Shown: positions 8,399 to 15,210 of the stretch, piece by piece | How the letters are laid out: the number at the start of each line of letters is the position of its first letter | Position numbering within the stretch: the first letter of the stretch is position 1 | Assembly (NCBI RefSeq): GCF_003479605.1 | Contig: NZ_QUHR01000005.1 | Span: 62,001-126,000 of the forward strand | From: Roseburia sp. AF12-17LB | GTDB taxonomy: Bacteria; Bacillota; Clostridia; Lachnospirales; Lachnospiraceae | Length of the DNA: 64,000 nucleotides | Direction of reading: 5' to 3' | The notes under the pieces: model-generated | Told to the model about the DNA's origin: nothing | Seen by the model: the letters and a program-made list of their open reading frames with translations, nothing else | The model's database searches: none | Translations under genes and position numbers: made by a program

Positions 8399-8530
8399 AA
8401 GCCTAAATCATCAAATCAGAAATTGAAACTGATATATCTTATGAAAATTCTTCTGGAGCGGACTGATGAAACGCACAGTATTACTATGCCGGAGATTATA
8501 GATGCACTCGCTGCGTATGATATAAGTGCG
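8399..8530 (+). pseudogene. Decayed N-terminus of a WYL-domain regulator
   Basis: After a good GGAGG site, the frame reads AAG CCT AAA TCA..., encoding (K)PKSSNQKLKLIYLMKILL and later SITMPEIIDALAAYDISAE. That is the usual beginning of clostridial WYL-domain transcription regulators, except that the expected initiator ATG is AAG (8399-8401). After ISAE the similarity stops; the frame continues through an unrelated hairpin to a stop at 8656. So the gene has lost both its start codon and everything after the first helix-turn-helix segment. Confidence 0.65.
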
Positions 8531-8549
8531 GAGTGCAAAACTGGCAAAA

Positions 8550-8583
8550 ATCGGGAGCCGTCGATGCTCTCGACGGTTCCCGA
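8550..8583. repeat. Perfectly folded 15-bp palindrome at the WYL break point
   Basis: ATCGGGAGCCGTCGA pairs with TCGACGGTTCCCGAT around TGCT (one G-T pair). It lies right where similarity to WYL regulators ends and is more GC-rich than its surroundings. It may be the scar of an insertion or deletion, or a terminator brought in by it. Confidence 0.6.
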
Positions 8584-8681
8584 TGTATTGCCCACTAACT
8601 TTGAAATTTGTTCCCTTTTGGGATTGATATATTGCTTGCGACTAATGCGAGTGTAATGGCTTTTGGAAGGCAGAGATAAAC

Positions 8682-9404
8682 ATGAAAAAGATTATTATGA
8701 AAGTTGGGTTAATAATTATGGCACTTACAACAATGGTTACTATGAGTGCTTGCTCTAAAATTAATAATGATACGGCAAACGATGTGTGCTCGGCGTTGTC
8801 TGAGAAGTATGGAGAATCTTTTGTTGCTGTAAAAATTGGTGATCGCTTCAATACTGATAGTGCAAAACTTTATGTTCATCCTGCAGATAATGAAGACATT
8901 TTATTCACAGCTAGAATTAACAAGGACACCGGTGCAGTAGAGGACAATTACATCGAGGAAAAGGTAAACTACCAGGTTGAAGATACTTTGAAGAATGCAT
9001 TTGAGCTGAATGGTATATCTGCTGCATCAAGATGTATGGTTGTTACCAGAGATACGTTGAGTGTTGAAACAGAGGAATATACACCTCAAACCTTTAGTGA
9101 AAAATATGGGTTTACCCATTACACTGTTTATCTTGTCCTTAAAGATGGCACCTACACTGCGCACGATGTTCTGAATGCAGTCAAGTTTGCTAATGACACA
9201 ATCGGTGTAAAACTTGTTATTGCGGGATATGTTTTTGAAGACGATGGATATTCGAAATGTGTTTCTGAGATTCAGTCAACCCCGGATATCAGTATTACTA
9301 TGATTGAAGCAATTTCTCCGATTTCCTCCTTTGATGTGAATGTTGAACAGGGTATGTGTTCAATTACTGAGGATGAGTTATCAGAGAAACTCGGGAGGTC
9401 TTGA
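8682..9404 (+). CDS. Putative lipoprotein of unknown function
   Basis: 240 aa. A typical lipoprotein signal peptide ends in TMSAC with the lipidated cysteine at residue 24. The exported part has no motif I can name. It contains alternating strands, and a short stretch (EYTPQTFSEKYGFTHYTVYLVLKDG) suggests a compact alpha/beta fold. It is the first of three genes encoding small secreted or acidic proteins of unknown role inside the accessory island. No close ribosome site other than a weak GGCAGAGA. Confidence 0.7.
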   Translation: MKKIIMKVGLIIMALTTMVTMSACSKINNDTANDVCSALSEKYGESFVAVKIGDRFNTDSAKLYVHPADNEDILFTARINKDTGAVEDNYIEEKVNYQVEDTLKNAFELNGISAASRCMVVTRDTLSVETEEYTPQTFSEKYGFTHYTVYLVLKDGTYTAHDVLNAVKFANDTIGVKLVIAGYVFEDDGYSKCVSEIQSTPDISITMIEAISPISSFDVNVEQGMCSITEDELSEKLGRS

Positions 9405-9508
9405 TTATGGCTTATTCAGATCTCCAATTATAGGACAACATAAGTAGTACTATATAATCAGAAAGAAACAAATAACCTTGATAATTCTTGATTACAGGAG
9501 GTATGGCA

Positions 9509-9778
9509 ATGAGAAATTGGATGGATTTAAATGGCGATGGAGAAATAGATAGCTCAGAAATGATGTTTGCAGGAGAAATGCTTTGCACCAGCAGGGAAGA
9601 ACATGAAGCATTATTTGGAGATGCCGGAGACTTCGAGGATGACGCAAAGGATGATTTTGAGATTGATGCAATGGCAGCAGGACTTGATGTTGATGAATTA
9701 GAACGTATGAATCCAGATGACAGGACAGAGGCATTGGAAGAAGCAGGGTTAGACCCGGATGATTATGATTTTGACTGA
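9509..9778 (+). CDS. Small EF-hand-like acidic protein
   Basis: 89 aa, strongly acidic. Residues 5-16, DLNGDGEIDSSE, match the canonical EF-hand calcium loop (D-x-N-x-D-G-x-I-D-x-x-E), so Ca2+ binding is likely. The rest is Asp/Glu-rich helix (DAMAAGLDVDELERMNPDD). The start is ATG 9509, 7 nt after AGGAGG at 9496-9501; the upstream TTG precedes the ribosome site and is rejected. No signal peptide. Followed after 26 bases by the next acidic protein gene, so probably co-transcribed. Confidence 0.7.
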   Translation: MRNWMDLNGDGEIDSSEMMFAGEMLCTSREEHEALFGDAGDFEDDAKDDFEIDAMAAGLDVDELERMNPDDRTEALEEAGLDPDDYDFD

Positions 9779-9804
9779 GTTTTTTGCAAGGGAGGCTGAT
9801 TTGT

Positions 9805-10284
9805 ATGAGAAAGAATTCATTTGGACAGGGACTGGCAATATTCCTTGTAATAATAGGTGTTCTGTTTGTAATAGGTTCCATAGGTGAAGCAAGTGAGCCT
9901 AAGTGCATTAAGGCAGGATGTGATAATAAGCAGGCAAGTGGAAGCAGCTATTGTTATTTGCATAAACCATATACGGGAAGCAGTACATCCCATAGAAGTT
10001 CATCATATAGCAATAAATCGTCTGGCAGTACTTCTAAGAGCAGTACAAGTAACTCTGGTTCAAGCAGTAGTTACAATAATAAATCAAATTCTACAAACAA
10101 GTCATCATATAGCAGTGGTACAAAGAAAAGTACAACGACAAAGAAGAGTACATATGACTCTTATGATGATGGCTATGATGATATCTATATGGATGACGAT
10201 TATGACTATGACAGATATGACAGAGACAGCGATTATGCAGATGGTGTAGATGATGCAATGGATGAGTATGGAGAAGATTGGTAA
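9805..10284 (+). CDS. Membrane-anchored Ser-rich/Asp-rich protein with a Cys/His knuckle
   Basis: 159 aa. A single N-terminal membrane helix (residues about 8-29) is followed by a compact Cys/His motif, KCIKAGCDNKQ...YCYLHKP, where three Cys and one His could hold Zn2+. Next come about 65 residues of Ser/Thr/Asn/Lys low-complexity linker and a tail made largely of Asp and Tyr (DSYDDGYDDIYMDDDYD). ATG 9805 is chosen because GGGAGG lies at 9789-9794; the TTG at 9784 precedes it. Function unknown; the architecture suggests a surface-exposed, possibly cation-binding tail. Confidence 0.65.
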   Translation: MRKNSFGQGLAIFLVIIGVLFVIGSIGEASEPKCIKAGCDNKQASGSSYCYLHKPYTGSSTSHRSSSYSNKSSGSTSKSSTSNSGSSSSYNNKSNSTNKSSYSSGTKKSTTTKKSTYDSYDDGYDDIYMDDDYDYDRYDRDSDYADGVDDAMDEYGEDW

Positions 10285-10352
10285 TGCTGACAAAGTTTTA
10301 CGGAAAGGAGACCACTATGGAAGAACTTTATTTTACCATCAGGAGTTTTCAG

Positions 10353-10580
10353 TTAAGAACCAATACTTGAATCACCACACCATACTTCATTTATGTGAGG
10401 TCTTTCATAGCGGCGCATATCCTGATTGCTGGTTGTTTTGAGCTTAAGAGCCAGGAGATTAATATATCTGTTAACCGTGGGTTCAGATACATCCCCTTTT
10501 TTGATGCTTCCGTTTTCATGAAGCTGTCTGTAGATAGCAGAAAGTCTGATGATGTTATCGTTCCAAGCGTACCTAAAACC
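10353..10580 (-). pseudogene. Remnant of a DDE (rve-type) transposase
   Basis: Read on the minus strand, this stretch encodes RYAWNDNIIRLSAIYRQL, later EPTVNRYINLLAL, then RYERPHINEVWCGDSS, ending at a TAA (10353-10355). The last motif resembles the beginning of the integrase catalytic core (W.GD, the first catalytic Asp) after a helix-turn-helix region. No start codon and no downstream catalytic domain remain, so it is a fragment of an insertion sequence transposase. The rest of the 10285-10889 gap has no gene; it ends in the operator region of the next operon. Confidence 0.55.
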
Positions 10581-10764
10581 GAAAAGGCAAGGTAAGTGCT
10601 TATGACAGATAAAGAGAAAAGGTACTGGGCATATTTTCTGAATGGAAAGTAGTAGCCGAAGGGAGGGTGATTCATCTTATGGTGGATTGCTCTTTTTGCC
10701 GTTTGGCTTGAAAAAGTAAAAAAATTCCAGGTATATTTTTTTGAGAAAAGGGAAATATATTAAT

Positions 10765-10866
10765 GGCACTAAAATAATAATAGTGCCGAAAAAATATTGA
10801 CAAATATGAAAAGAAATATTACGCTATTCATATATTTCCGGCACTTGGCTGGGTGAAGTGCCGGAA
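10765..10866 (+). promoter_or_regulatory. Promoter flanked by two matched palindromes
   Basis: TTGACA (10797-10802) and TACGCT (10820-10825) are 17 bases apart. On either side lie GGCACTA-N9-TAGTGCC (10765-10787) and TTCCGGCACTT-N9-AAGTGCCGGAA (10836-10866). Both have a 9-base spacer and share the half-site GGCACT. Such paired operators suit autoregulation by the winged-helix protein encoded next, with possible looping across the promoter. Confidence 0.65.
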
Positions 10867-10889
10867 AAATAATTGGAGGTGATATCACG

Positions 10890-11627
10890 ATGACTGAAGA
10901 AATTTATTTCAGGGGTGTTCATAATGTGACGGAATTTACGCGCAATGAATTATTCGTCTCTTTTCGTCAGGGAGGATATCAATTAAGTGAAGCTTCGTTC
11001 TACAAAAAGGTTGAAGATATGGTCAATGATGGTGAGATAGTAAGGGTGGGACGTAATCATTATTGTTTGCCGAATGATAAGCGACAGGTGTACCGGCATG
11101 ACTATTCGGAATTGGCGGAAGAAGTGGCATTGCAACTAGAGGAACAATATCCATATTTGAATTTTACAATATTTGAATTTGTTCAAATGAATGATTTCGT
11201 AAATCATTTAGTGGCTCATAATGTTATATTCCTATCAGTAGAATCAGATATTATGGAATTTGTTTTTGATACATTAAAGGAGAAATATCCTGGAAAAGTG
11301 CTTATCAATCCAACGGCAGATATCTACCATCTGTATTGGTCGGATAACATGATTGTAATTGTAAAGCTTATAACAGAAGCACCAAAAGGACAGGAAAAAT
11401 CGTGGCATACAAGATTGGAGAAGCTATTAGTAGACATTATGTCAGAACCGTTACTTCTGGCATCTATAAGTGAGTCAGAATATCCGGGTGTATATATGGA
11501 TGCTTTTACAAGATACTATATTGATGAAAACTGTTTGTTTCGATATGCAAATCGAAGAAAGAGCGCAAAGAAAATAAAGAAACTGCTACATGATAAAACG
11601 GATATTATATTAAAAACAAAGGAGTAG
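10890..11627 (+). CDS. DUF6577 winged-helix protein, AbiEi-like antitoxin candidate
   Basis: 245 aa. An N-terminal winged helix is visible (residues about 15-60: FTRNELFVSFRQGGYQLSEASFYKKVEDMVNDGEIVRVGRNHYCL). The remainder matches the DUF6577 family (HLVAHNVIFLSVESDIMEF, TRLEKLLVDIMSEPLL), which is usually found next to AbiEii-type nucleotidyltransferases. By analogy with AbiEi, it is probably the antitoxin and the repressor acting at the two palindromes upstream. ATG 10890 follows GGAGGTGA. The partner gene starts within 50 bases, in a different frame. Confidence 0.75.
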   Translation: MTEEIYFRGVHNVTEFTRNELFVSFRQGGYQLSEASFYKKVEDMVNDGEIVRVGRNHYCLPNDKRQVYRHDYSELAEEVALQLEEQYPYLNFTIFEFVQMNDFVNHLVAHNVIFLSVESDIMEFVFDTLKEKYPGKVLINPTADIYHLYWSDNMIVIVKLITEAPKGQEKSWHTRLEKLLVDIMSEPLLLASISESEYPGVYMDAFTRYYIDENCLFRYANRRKSAKKIKKLLHDKTDIILKTKE

Positions 11628-11656
11628 GTGCAAATGCTTTTGGACTTCTTGAAGCT

Positions 11657-12580
11657 TTGGCAAGGGTGAGGATGCCATTTATTTTTAAAGGTGGTACCTG
11701 CCTTATGATGCTAATGGATAAGCCACGTCGATTATCTACAGATATTGATATTATTGTGGAACCAGGGACTGATTTGGATGATTACTTAGAAAAAGCATCT
11801 GCTATATTTCCATTTCAGATGGTGGAAGAACAGAAGAGAGTCGGAAAAAACAATATAGAAAAGCGGCATTTTAAATTTACTTATGATTCACCAATTAACA
11901 ATAAACAATTTTATATATTATTGGATGTGCTATTTGAAAATAATCATTATGCAGAAGTTGAGACAAAGGAAATAAGAAATGATTTACTACTGACAGAAGA
12001 AGAGTATCTAACAGTTAAAATTCCGAGTGCAGATTGTATTCTTGCAGATAAACTGACTGCATTTGCTCCTCATACGACAGGTGTCGAACTTAATAAAGGT
12101 AAGGATATGGAAGTAATGAAGCAGCTTTATGACGTGTGTTCTTTAATAGAGGTTTTTAAAGAATGCGATGTTGTAAAGCGTACATATGAACCGATTGCGT
12201 TGGCGGAGATTGCATACCGTGGAATAAATGCAACACCAACGGACTGCTTATGGGACAGCTTTGAGTCAGCTTTATGTATTGCGTCACGAGGCAAGGTCGG
12301 AGCAGAGGAGTATCCGATATATGTTAAAGGTATACGTGACTTACGTGGACATATTTATGCAGAAAACTATAGTCCGGAAATTGCAGCAGGGAGAGCAACC
12401 ATGGTTATGTACATGGTAATGTGTTTGTTGACAGATACAGAGTTTGAAAAGGTGAAGGACTTCCGGGAATATGCCAATCATAAATTAGTGCATGAAAAGT
12501 TATTGACTCTTCGTTACTTGAAAAAGGCAAATCCAGAGGCCTATGCTTATGTGGTGAAGACTGATGAGATAATGAAATAA
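11657..12580 (+). CDS. AbiEii/AbiGii-family nucleotidyltransferase toxin (start uncertain)
   Basis: Up to 307 aa. The catalytic core PFIFKGGTCL...RRLSTDIDIIV keeps the metal-binding D-x-D, and the C-terminal helical part is full length. The start is a problem. The only good ribosome site with an ATG (GGAG, then ATG 11634) opens a frame that stops after 11 codons. The toxin frame is open further upstream, through ANAFGLLEALARV, without an initiator. TTG 11657 or ATG 11672 would be weak starts. So either a frameshift near 11628-11665 has damaged the N-terminus, or initiation is unusual. Confidence 0.7.
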   Translation: MARVRMPFIFKGGTCLMMLMDKPRRLSTDIDIIVEPGTDLDDYLEKASAIFPFQMVEEQKRVGKNNIEKRHFKFTYDSPINNKQFYILLDVLFENNHYAEVETKEIRNDLLLTEEEYLTVKIPSADCILADKLTAFAPHTTGVELNKGKDMEVMKQLYDVCSLIEVFKECDVVKRTYEPIALAEIAYRGINATPTDCLWDSFESALCIASRGKVGAEEYPIYVKGIRDLRGHIYAENYSPEIAAGRATMVMYMVMCLLTDTEFEKVKDFREYANHKLVHEKLLTLRYLKKANPEAYAYVVKTDEIMK

Positions 12581-12648
12581 AATGATACTTGAAGAATTAA
12601 TATCAAAAGCTAATCTTTGAATAAATATTTTTTGAATTTAAGTGACTC

Positions 12649-12676
12649 TTGACACATTTTTCCCGTCTATTAGGGT
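12649..12676 (+). promoter_or_regulatory. Possible promoter of the ECF sigma operon
   Basis: TTGACA (12649-12654) is followed after 16 bases by TAGGGT, a weak -10. Such sigma genes may also use their own sigma factor, so this call is tentative. Confidence 0.35.
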
Positions 12677-12712
12677 GAAAGGCCTTAATACAAGGGAAAG
12701 GAGGAGAAGCCT

Positions 12713-13273
12713 ATGGATGATAAGCAGATATTAGATTTATATTGGGAGCGCTCCGAAGCTGCTATATCCGAAACTTCAAAAAAATACGGAAAGTATTGCA
12801 GATATATAGCCTTTAATATTCTTCACAATGACGAAGACAGCGAGGAATGTGTAAATGATACTTATTTAAGAGCTTGGAACAGCATACCGCCTAACCGTCC
12901 ATCTGTCCTAAAAACTTTTTTAGGGAAGATTACTCGCAACTTATCTTTGGACAGGTACGAACTGCTCAATGCAAAGAAACGTAATGGCGGGCAAATGCCA
13001 TTGGTTTTTGATGAAATAAAAGAGTGCATACCATCGTTGGATAGTACAGAAAACATTGTTGAAGAAATTGCTCTAACGGATATTCTCAACCGCTTTCTTT
13101 CTTCCCTGTCATTAGAACAGCGAAAAATCTTTATGAGAAGATATTGGTATTTATCGCCCATTAAAGAAATTGCAACGGAATATGGTATGAGCGAGAGCAA
13201 AATCAAGATGTCATTATTTCGTTCAAGGAACGAACTCAAAAAATTGTTAGAGAAAGAAGGTATCTCTGTATGA
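12713..13273 (+). CDS. ECF-type RNA polymerase sigma factor
   Basis: 186 aa. Region 2 (residues about 10-75) contains the typical DEDSEECVNDTYLRAWNSIPP, and region 4 (about 120-180) the helix-turn-helix SPIKEIATEYGMSESKIKMSLFRSRNELKKLL. It would direct RNA polymerase to a small regulon in response to an unknown signal. ATG 12713 follows AAAGGAGGAG. The last four bases overlap the next gene (ATGA), which encodes the probable anti-sigma factor. Such pairs are common on mobile DNA of Lachnospiraceae. Confidence 0.88.
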   Translation: MDDKQILDLYWERSEAAISETSKKYGKYCRYIAFNILHNDEDSEECVNDTYLRAWNSIPPNRPSVLKTFLGKITRNLSLDRYELLNAKKRNGGQMPLVFDEIKECIPSLDSTENIVEEIALTDILNRFLSSLSLEQRKIFMRRYWYLSPIKEIATEYGMSESKIKMSLFRSRNELKKLLEKEGISV

Positions 13274-13962
13274 AAGAAAAGAAACTTTTAAGGGCATTGG
13301 GAAATGTCGATAATCAGTATATTAAGGAGGCTGAACCTATGAAAAAAACAAGTAAAATAACTAATCGGCAAAAATGGGTGTCTGTTGCTGCTTGCTTCGT
13401 ACTCGTTGCTGTGATTGGAGTGGGAATTTTTCAAAGCAATCTGTTTGGTACAAAAAACGATATTGCTACGCTGGATGGTGGAGAAACAATTACTTTTGTT
13501 AAAAATGACTTATCACAATCTTCAATTAACTTAAATGTAATAACAAGACCTTTGAGCGATGCTGAGATTGAAATGCTTTTTGCAGACTTGCCTGTTACCG
13601 CAGATGCTTACTTTGATGCTGACAATCATAATATTCTGGGTTTTGAGGGAAAAATTGGTGATACAAGAATGGTAGTATCTAAACAGGGTGTAAATCTATT
13701 AGATACTATCATTGATGGAAATACAATCACTTCAAGTATAGACGGCGTTGATATCAATGCAGGATATTTCGTAACAAAGTCAAATAGTCAAGGTATCAAA
13801 ACCGTAATATATTATGCAACCTTTGATATGGGAGAGAACACTATTTATGTAGAGTATTCTGGCGCTGAAAATGAAAGTGAAACTGTAAAGAACAACTTGG
13901 TAGACACAATTTTGAAGTTGATTGAGAACGGTGCATTTGATTTGAGCCAAATCCAAGAATAA
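13270..13962 (+). CDS. Probable membrane anti-sigma factor (DUF4179-like)
   Basis: 230 aa. A short cytoplasmic N-terminus (KLLRALGNVDNQYIKEAEP), a single membrane helix at about residues 36-54 (WVSVAACFVLVAVIGVGIF) and an extracytoplasmic domain of about 170 residues. This is the usual architecture of the partner encoded after ECF sigma genes in clostridia. The N-terminal motif is conserved in that family, so ATG 13270 is preferred although ATG 13339 also has a strong AAGGAGG site. The internal site could yield a shorter form lacking the sigma-binding segment. Confidence 0.75.
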   Translation: MKEKKLLRALGNVDNQYIKEAEPMKKTSKITNRQKWVSVAACFVLVAVIGVGIFQSNLFGTKNDIATLDGGETITFVKNDLSQSSINLNVITRPLSDAEIEMLFADLPVTADAYFDADNHNILGFEGKIGDTRMVVSKQGVNLLDTIIDGNTITSSIDGVDINAGYFVTKSNSQGIKTVIYYATFDMGENTIYVEYSGAENESETVKNNLVDTILKLIENGAFDLSQIQE

Positions 13963-14017
13963 TCTGCAAATTTCATATACTAAGAACTTGATATAACGCC
14001 TATACCCTTAAAAATAT

Positions 14018-14317
14018 TTGGCTTCGGTATGCTGTATTGCGTGGTGTATCTTCCTTCTAAAGATGGCACATTATTTCTTTGCTGTGGTTACAAATGCACC
14101 AATTACATATTATGGAACGGTGTGCATTGTGCTGTTTGGATTAATGTGGAGTATAGTCATGGAATTGAAGCAGGAATTAAAAGAATACCTTTTGGGGTTT
14201 CCACAGGAATATTGGCTTGTTCCGTGTTCTAATAGTTCAAGATATAACAAGGTGTTTCGTTTTATATGGTTAGTAGGCGTCGTTTTAGGAATGATATTTT
14301 TATTAATGATTAAATGA
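14018..14317 (+). CDS. Small membrane protein of unknown function
   Basis: Up to 99 aa with two membrane helices (residues about 20-45 and 80-98) and a short cytoplasmic loop (MELKQELKEYLLGFPQEYW). No convincing ribosome site precedes TTG 14018; ATG 14063 is an alternative start that would keep both helices. It overlaps the next membrane protein gene by four bases (ATGA), so the two are probably co-translated. Not recognised; it may be a trimmed gene. Confidence 0.5.
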   Translation: MASVCCIAWCIFLLKMAHYFFAVVTNAPITYYGTVCIVLFGLMWSIVMELKQELKEYLLGFPQEYWLVPCSNSSRYNKVFRFIWLVGVVLGMIFLLMIK

Positions 14318-14820
14318 GGGATGAGTCTTTGATAAAAGTTATATTTTATTTTTTGCTTGTAAGTATAGGAGCAGGTTTGGTGCAGATGAAAATACCGCTG
14401 TTTGGTCGTCATGGCAAGCGGTGGGAAGAACAAAATTATGCACAGCGGTTTGGCGGTATCTTTTTTCCGGTATTCATTGCGCTTGTAGTTATCTTTTTAT
14501 TTAATGAGTATAAGACGGCTCAATTACCCACTTTGAATGAAGAAATGCTGATGAATGGAGCGGAGTATTGTTTGGTAACTGATCTGAATGAGATAGGAGA
14601 TGCGGATTATGCTTATGAGATAAAAAGCGGAAGCTCACAAGAGGAGATTTGCGGAATTATATCAAGTATATGTATAGACTTAAAAAGGGAAGATGATTTG
14701 GTAAATGCCAGATATGAAAACGGAGAATATATTATCATCAGCAATGGCATAACAATAGGACGGGCTGTCATAAATGACAAAGCAACAACAGATTTGTTGA
14801 AAATATACTTTTGCAACTAA
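14314..14820 (+). CDS. Membrane protein of unknown function
   Basis: 168 aa. Two N-terminal membrane helices (residues about 6-24 and 46-63) are followed by about 100 residues of soluble domain, ending in NGITIGRAVINDKATTDLLKIYF. I see no recognisable motif. It overlaps the preceding small membrane gene (ATGA), and together they may form a two-component membrane unit. Position between the sigma/anti-sigma pair and the restriction locus gives no firm clue. The region 14821-14972 after it holds no gene. Confidence 0.55.
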   Translation: MRDESLIKVIFYFLLVSIGAGLVQMKIPLFGRHGKRWEEQNYAQRFGGIFFPVFIALVVIFLFNEYKTAQLPTLNEEMLMNGAEYCLVTDLNEIGDADYAYEIKSGSSQEEICGIISSICIDLKREDDLVNARYENGEYIIISNGITIGRAVINDKATTDLLKIYFCN

Positions 14821-14981
14821 CAGTGGATGAGCGTTTCTGTGTAACTTTTAGGCGAGAATATCAAAAACTTTTCGTTCTGTTCACATTAACTGCTATCATT
14901 CAGAAGGGGTATGTGGTACTATTTAGTATAGTGGGGAAAGTGTGCACAGTTGCTGAATTATAAGATGAAGAGGTGTTACTG

Positions 14982-15191
14982 ATGAAGATATGCTATAACA
15001 AACTTCAAAAACTTATGATTGATAATCAGATGAAAAGACAGTATTTAATGCGTGCAGCCGAAATCACATCATACGCTGCAACGAAGATAAATAAGCATGA
15101 GCCAGTATCTCTTGAAGTACTGATGAGGATATGTCAGGTGTTTCACTGCGACATCGGAGATATATGCGAAGTTATTTTAGATGAAGATTAA
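14982..15191 (+). CDS. Small Cro/C1-type (Xre) regulator
   Basis: 69 aa, essentially one helix-turn-helix domain (NKLQKLMIDNQMKRQYLMRAA...VSLEVLMRICQVFHCDIGDI). This short Xre family commonly sits just before type I restriction genes in Lachnospiraceae and probably controls them. ATG 14982 lies about 8 nt after GAAGAGG, better than the GTG at 14973. The hsdM gene begins 19 bases after its stop, consistent with one operon. Confidence 0.8.
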   Translation: MKICYNKLQKLMIDNQMKRQYLMRAAEITSYAATKINKHEPVSLEVLMRICQVFHCDIGDICEVILDED

Positions 15192-15210
15192 AACACGGAG
15201 GTAATTATAG

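Noticed and set aside
9884..10249. Overlapping frames on both strands across the Ser/Asp-rich gene
   Set aside because: Low-complexity repeats (AGT, GAT) keep all frames open; only the frame with ribosome site and membrane helix is believable.
11608..11627. Programmed -1 frameshift linking DUF6577 to the toxin
   Set aside because: The run TTAAAAACAAAG has only five A residues and does not give a standard X-XXY-YYZ heptamer in the right frame, and no downstream stimulator was evident.
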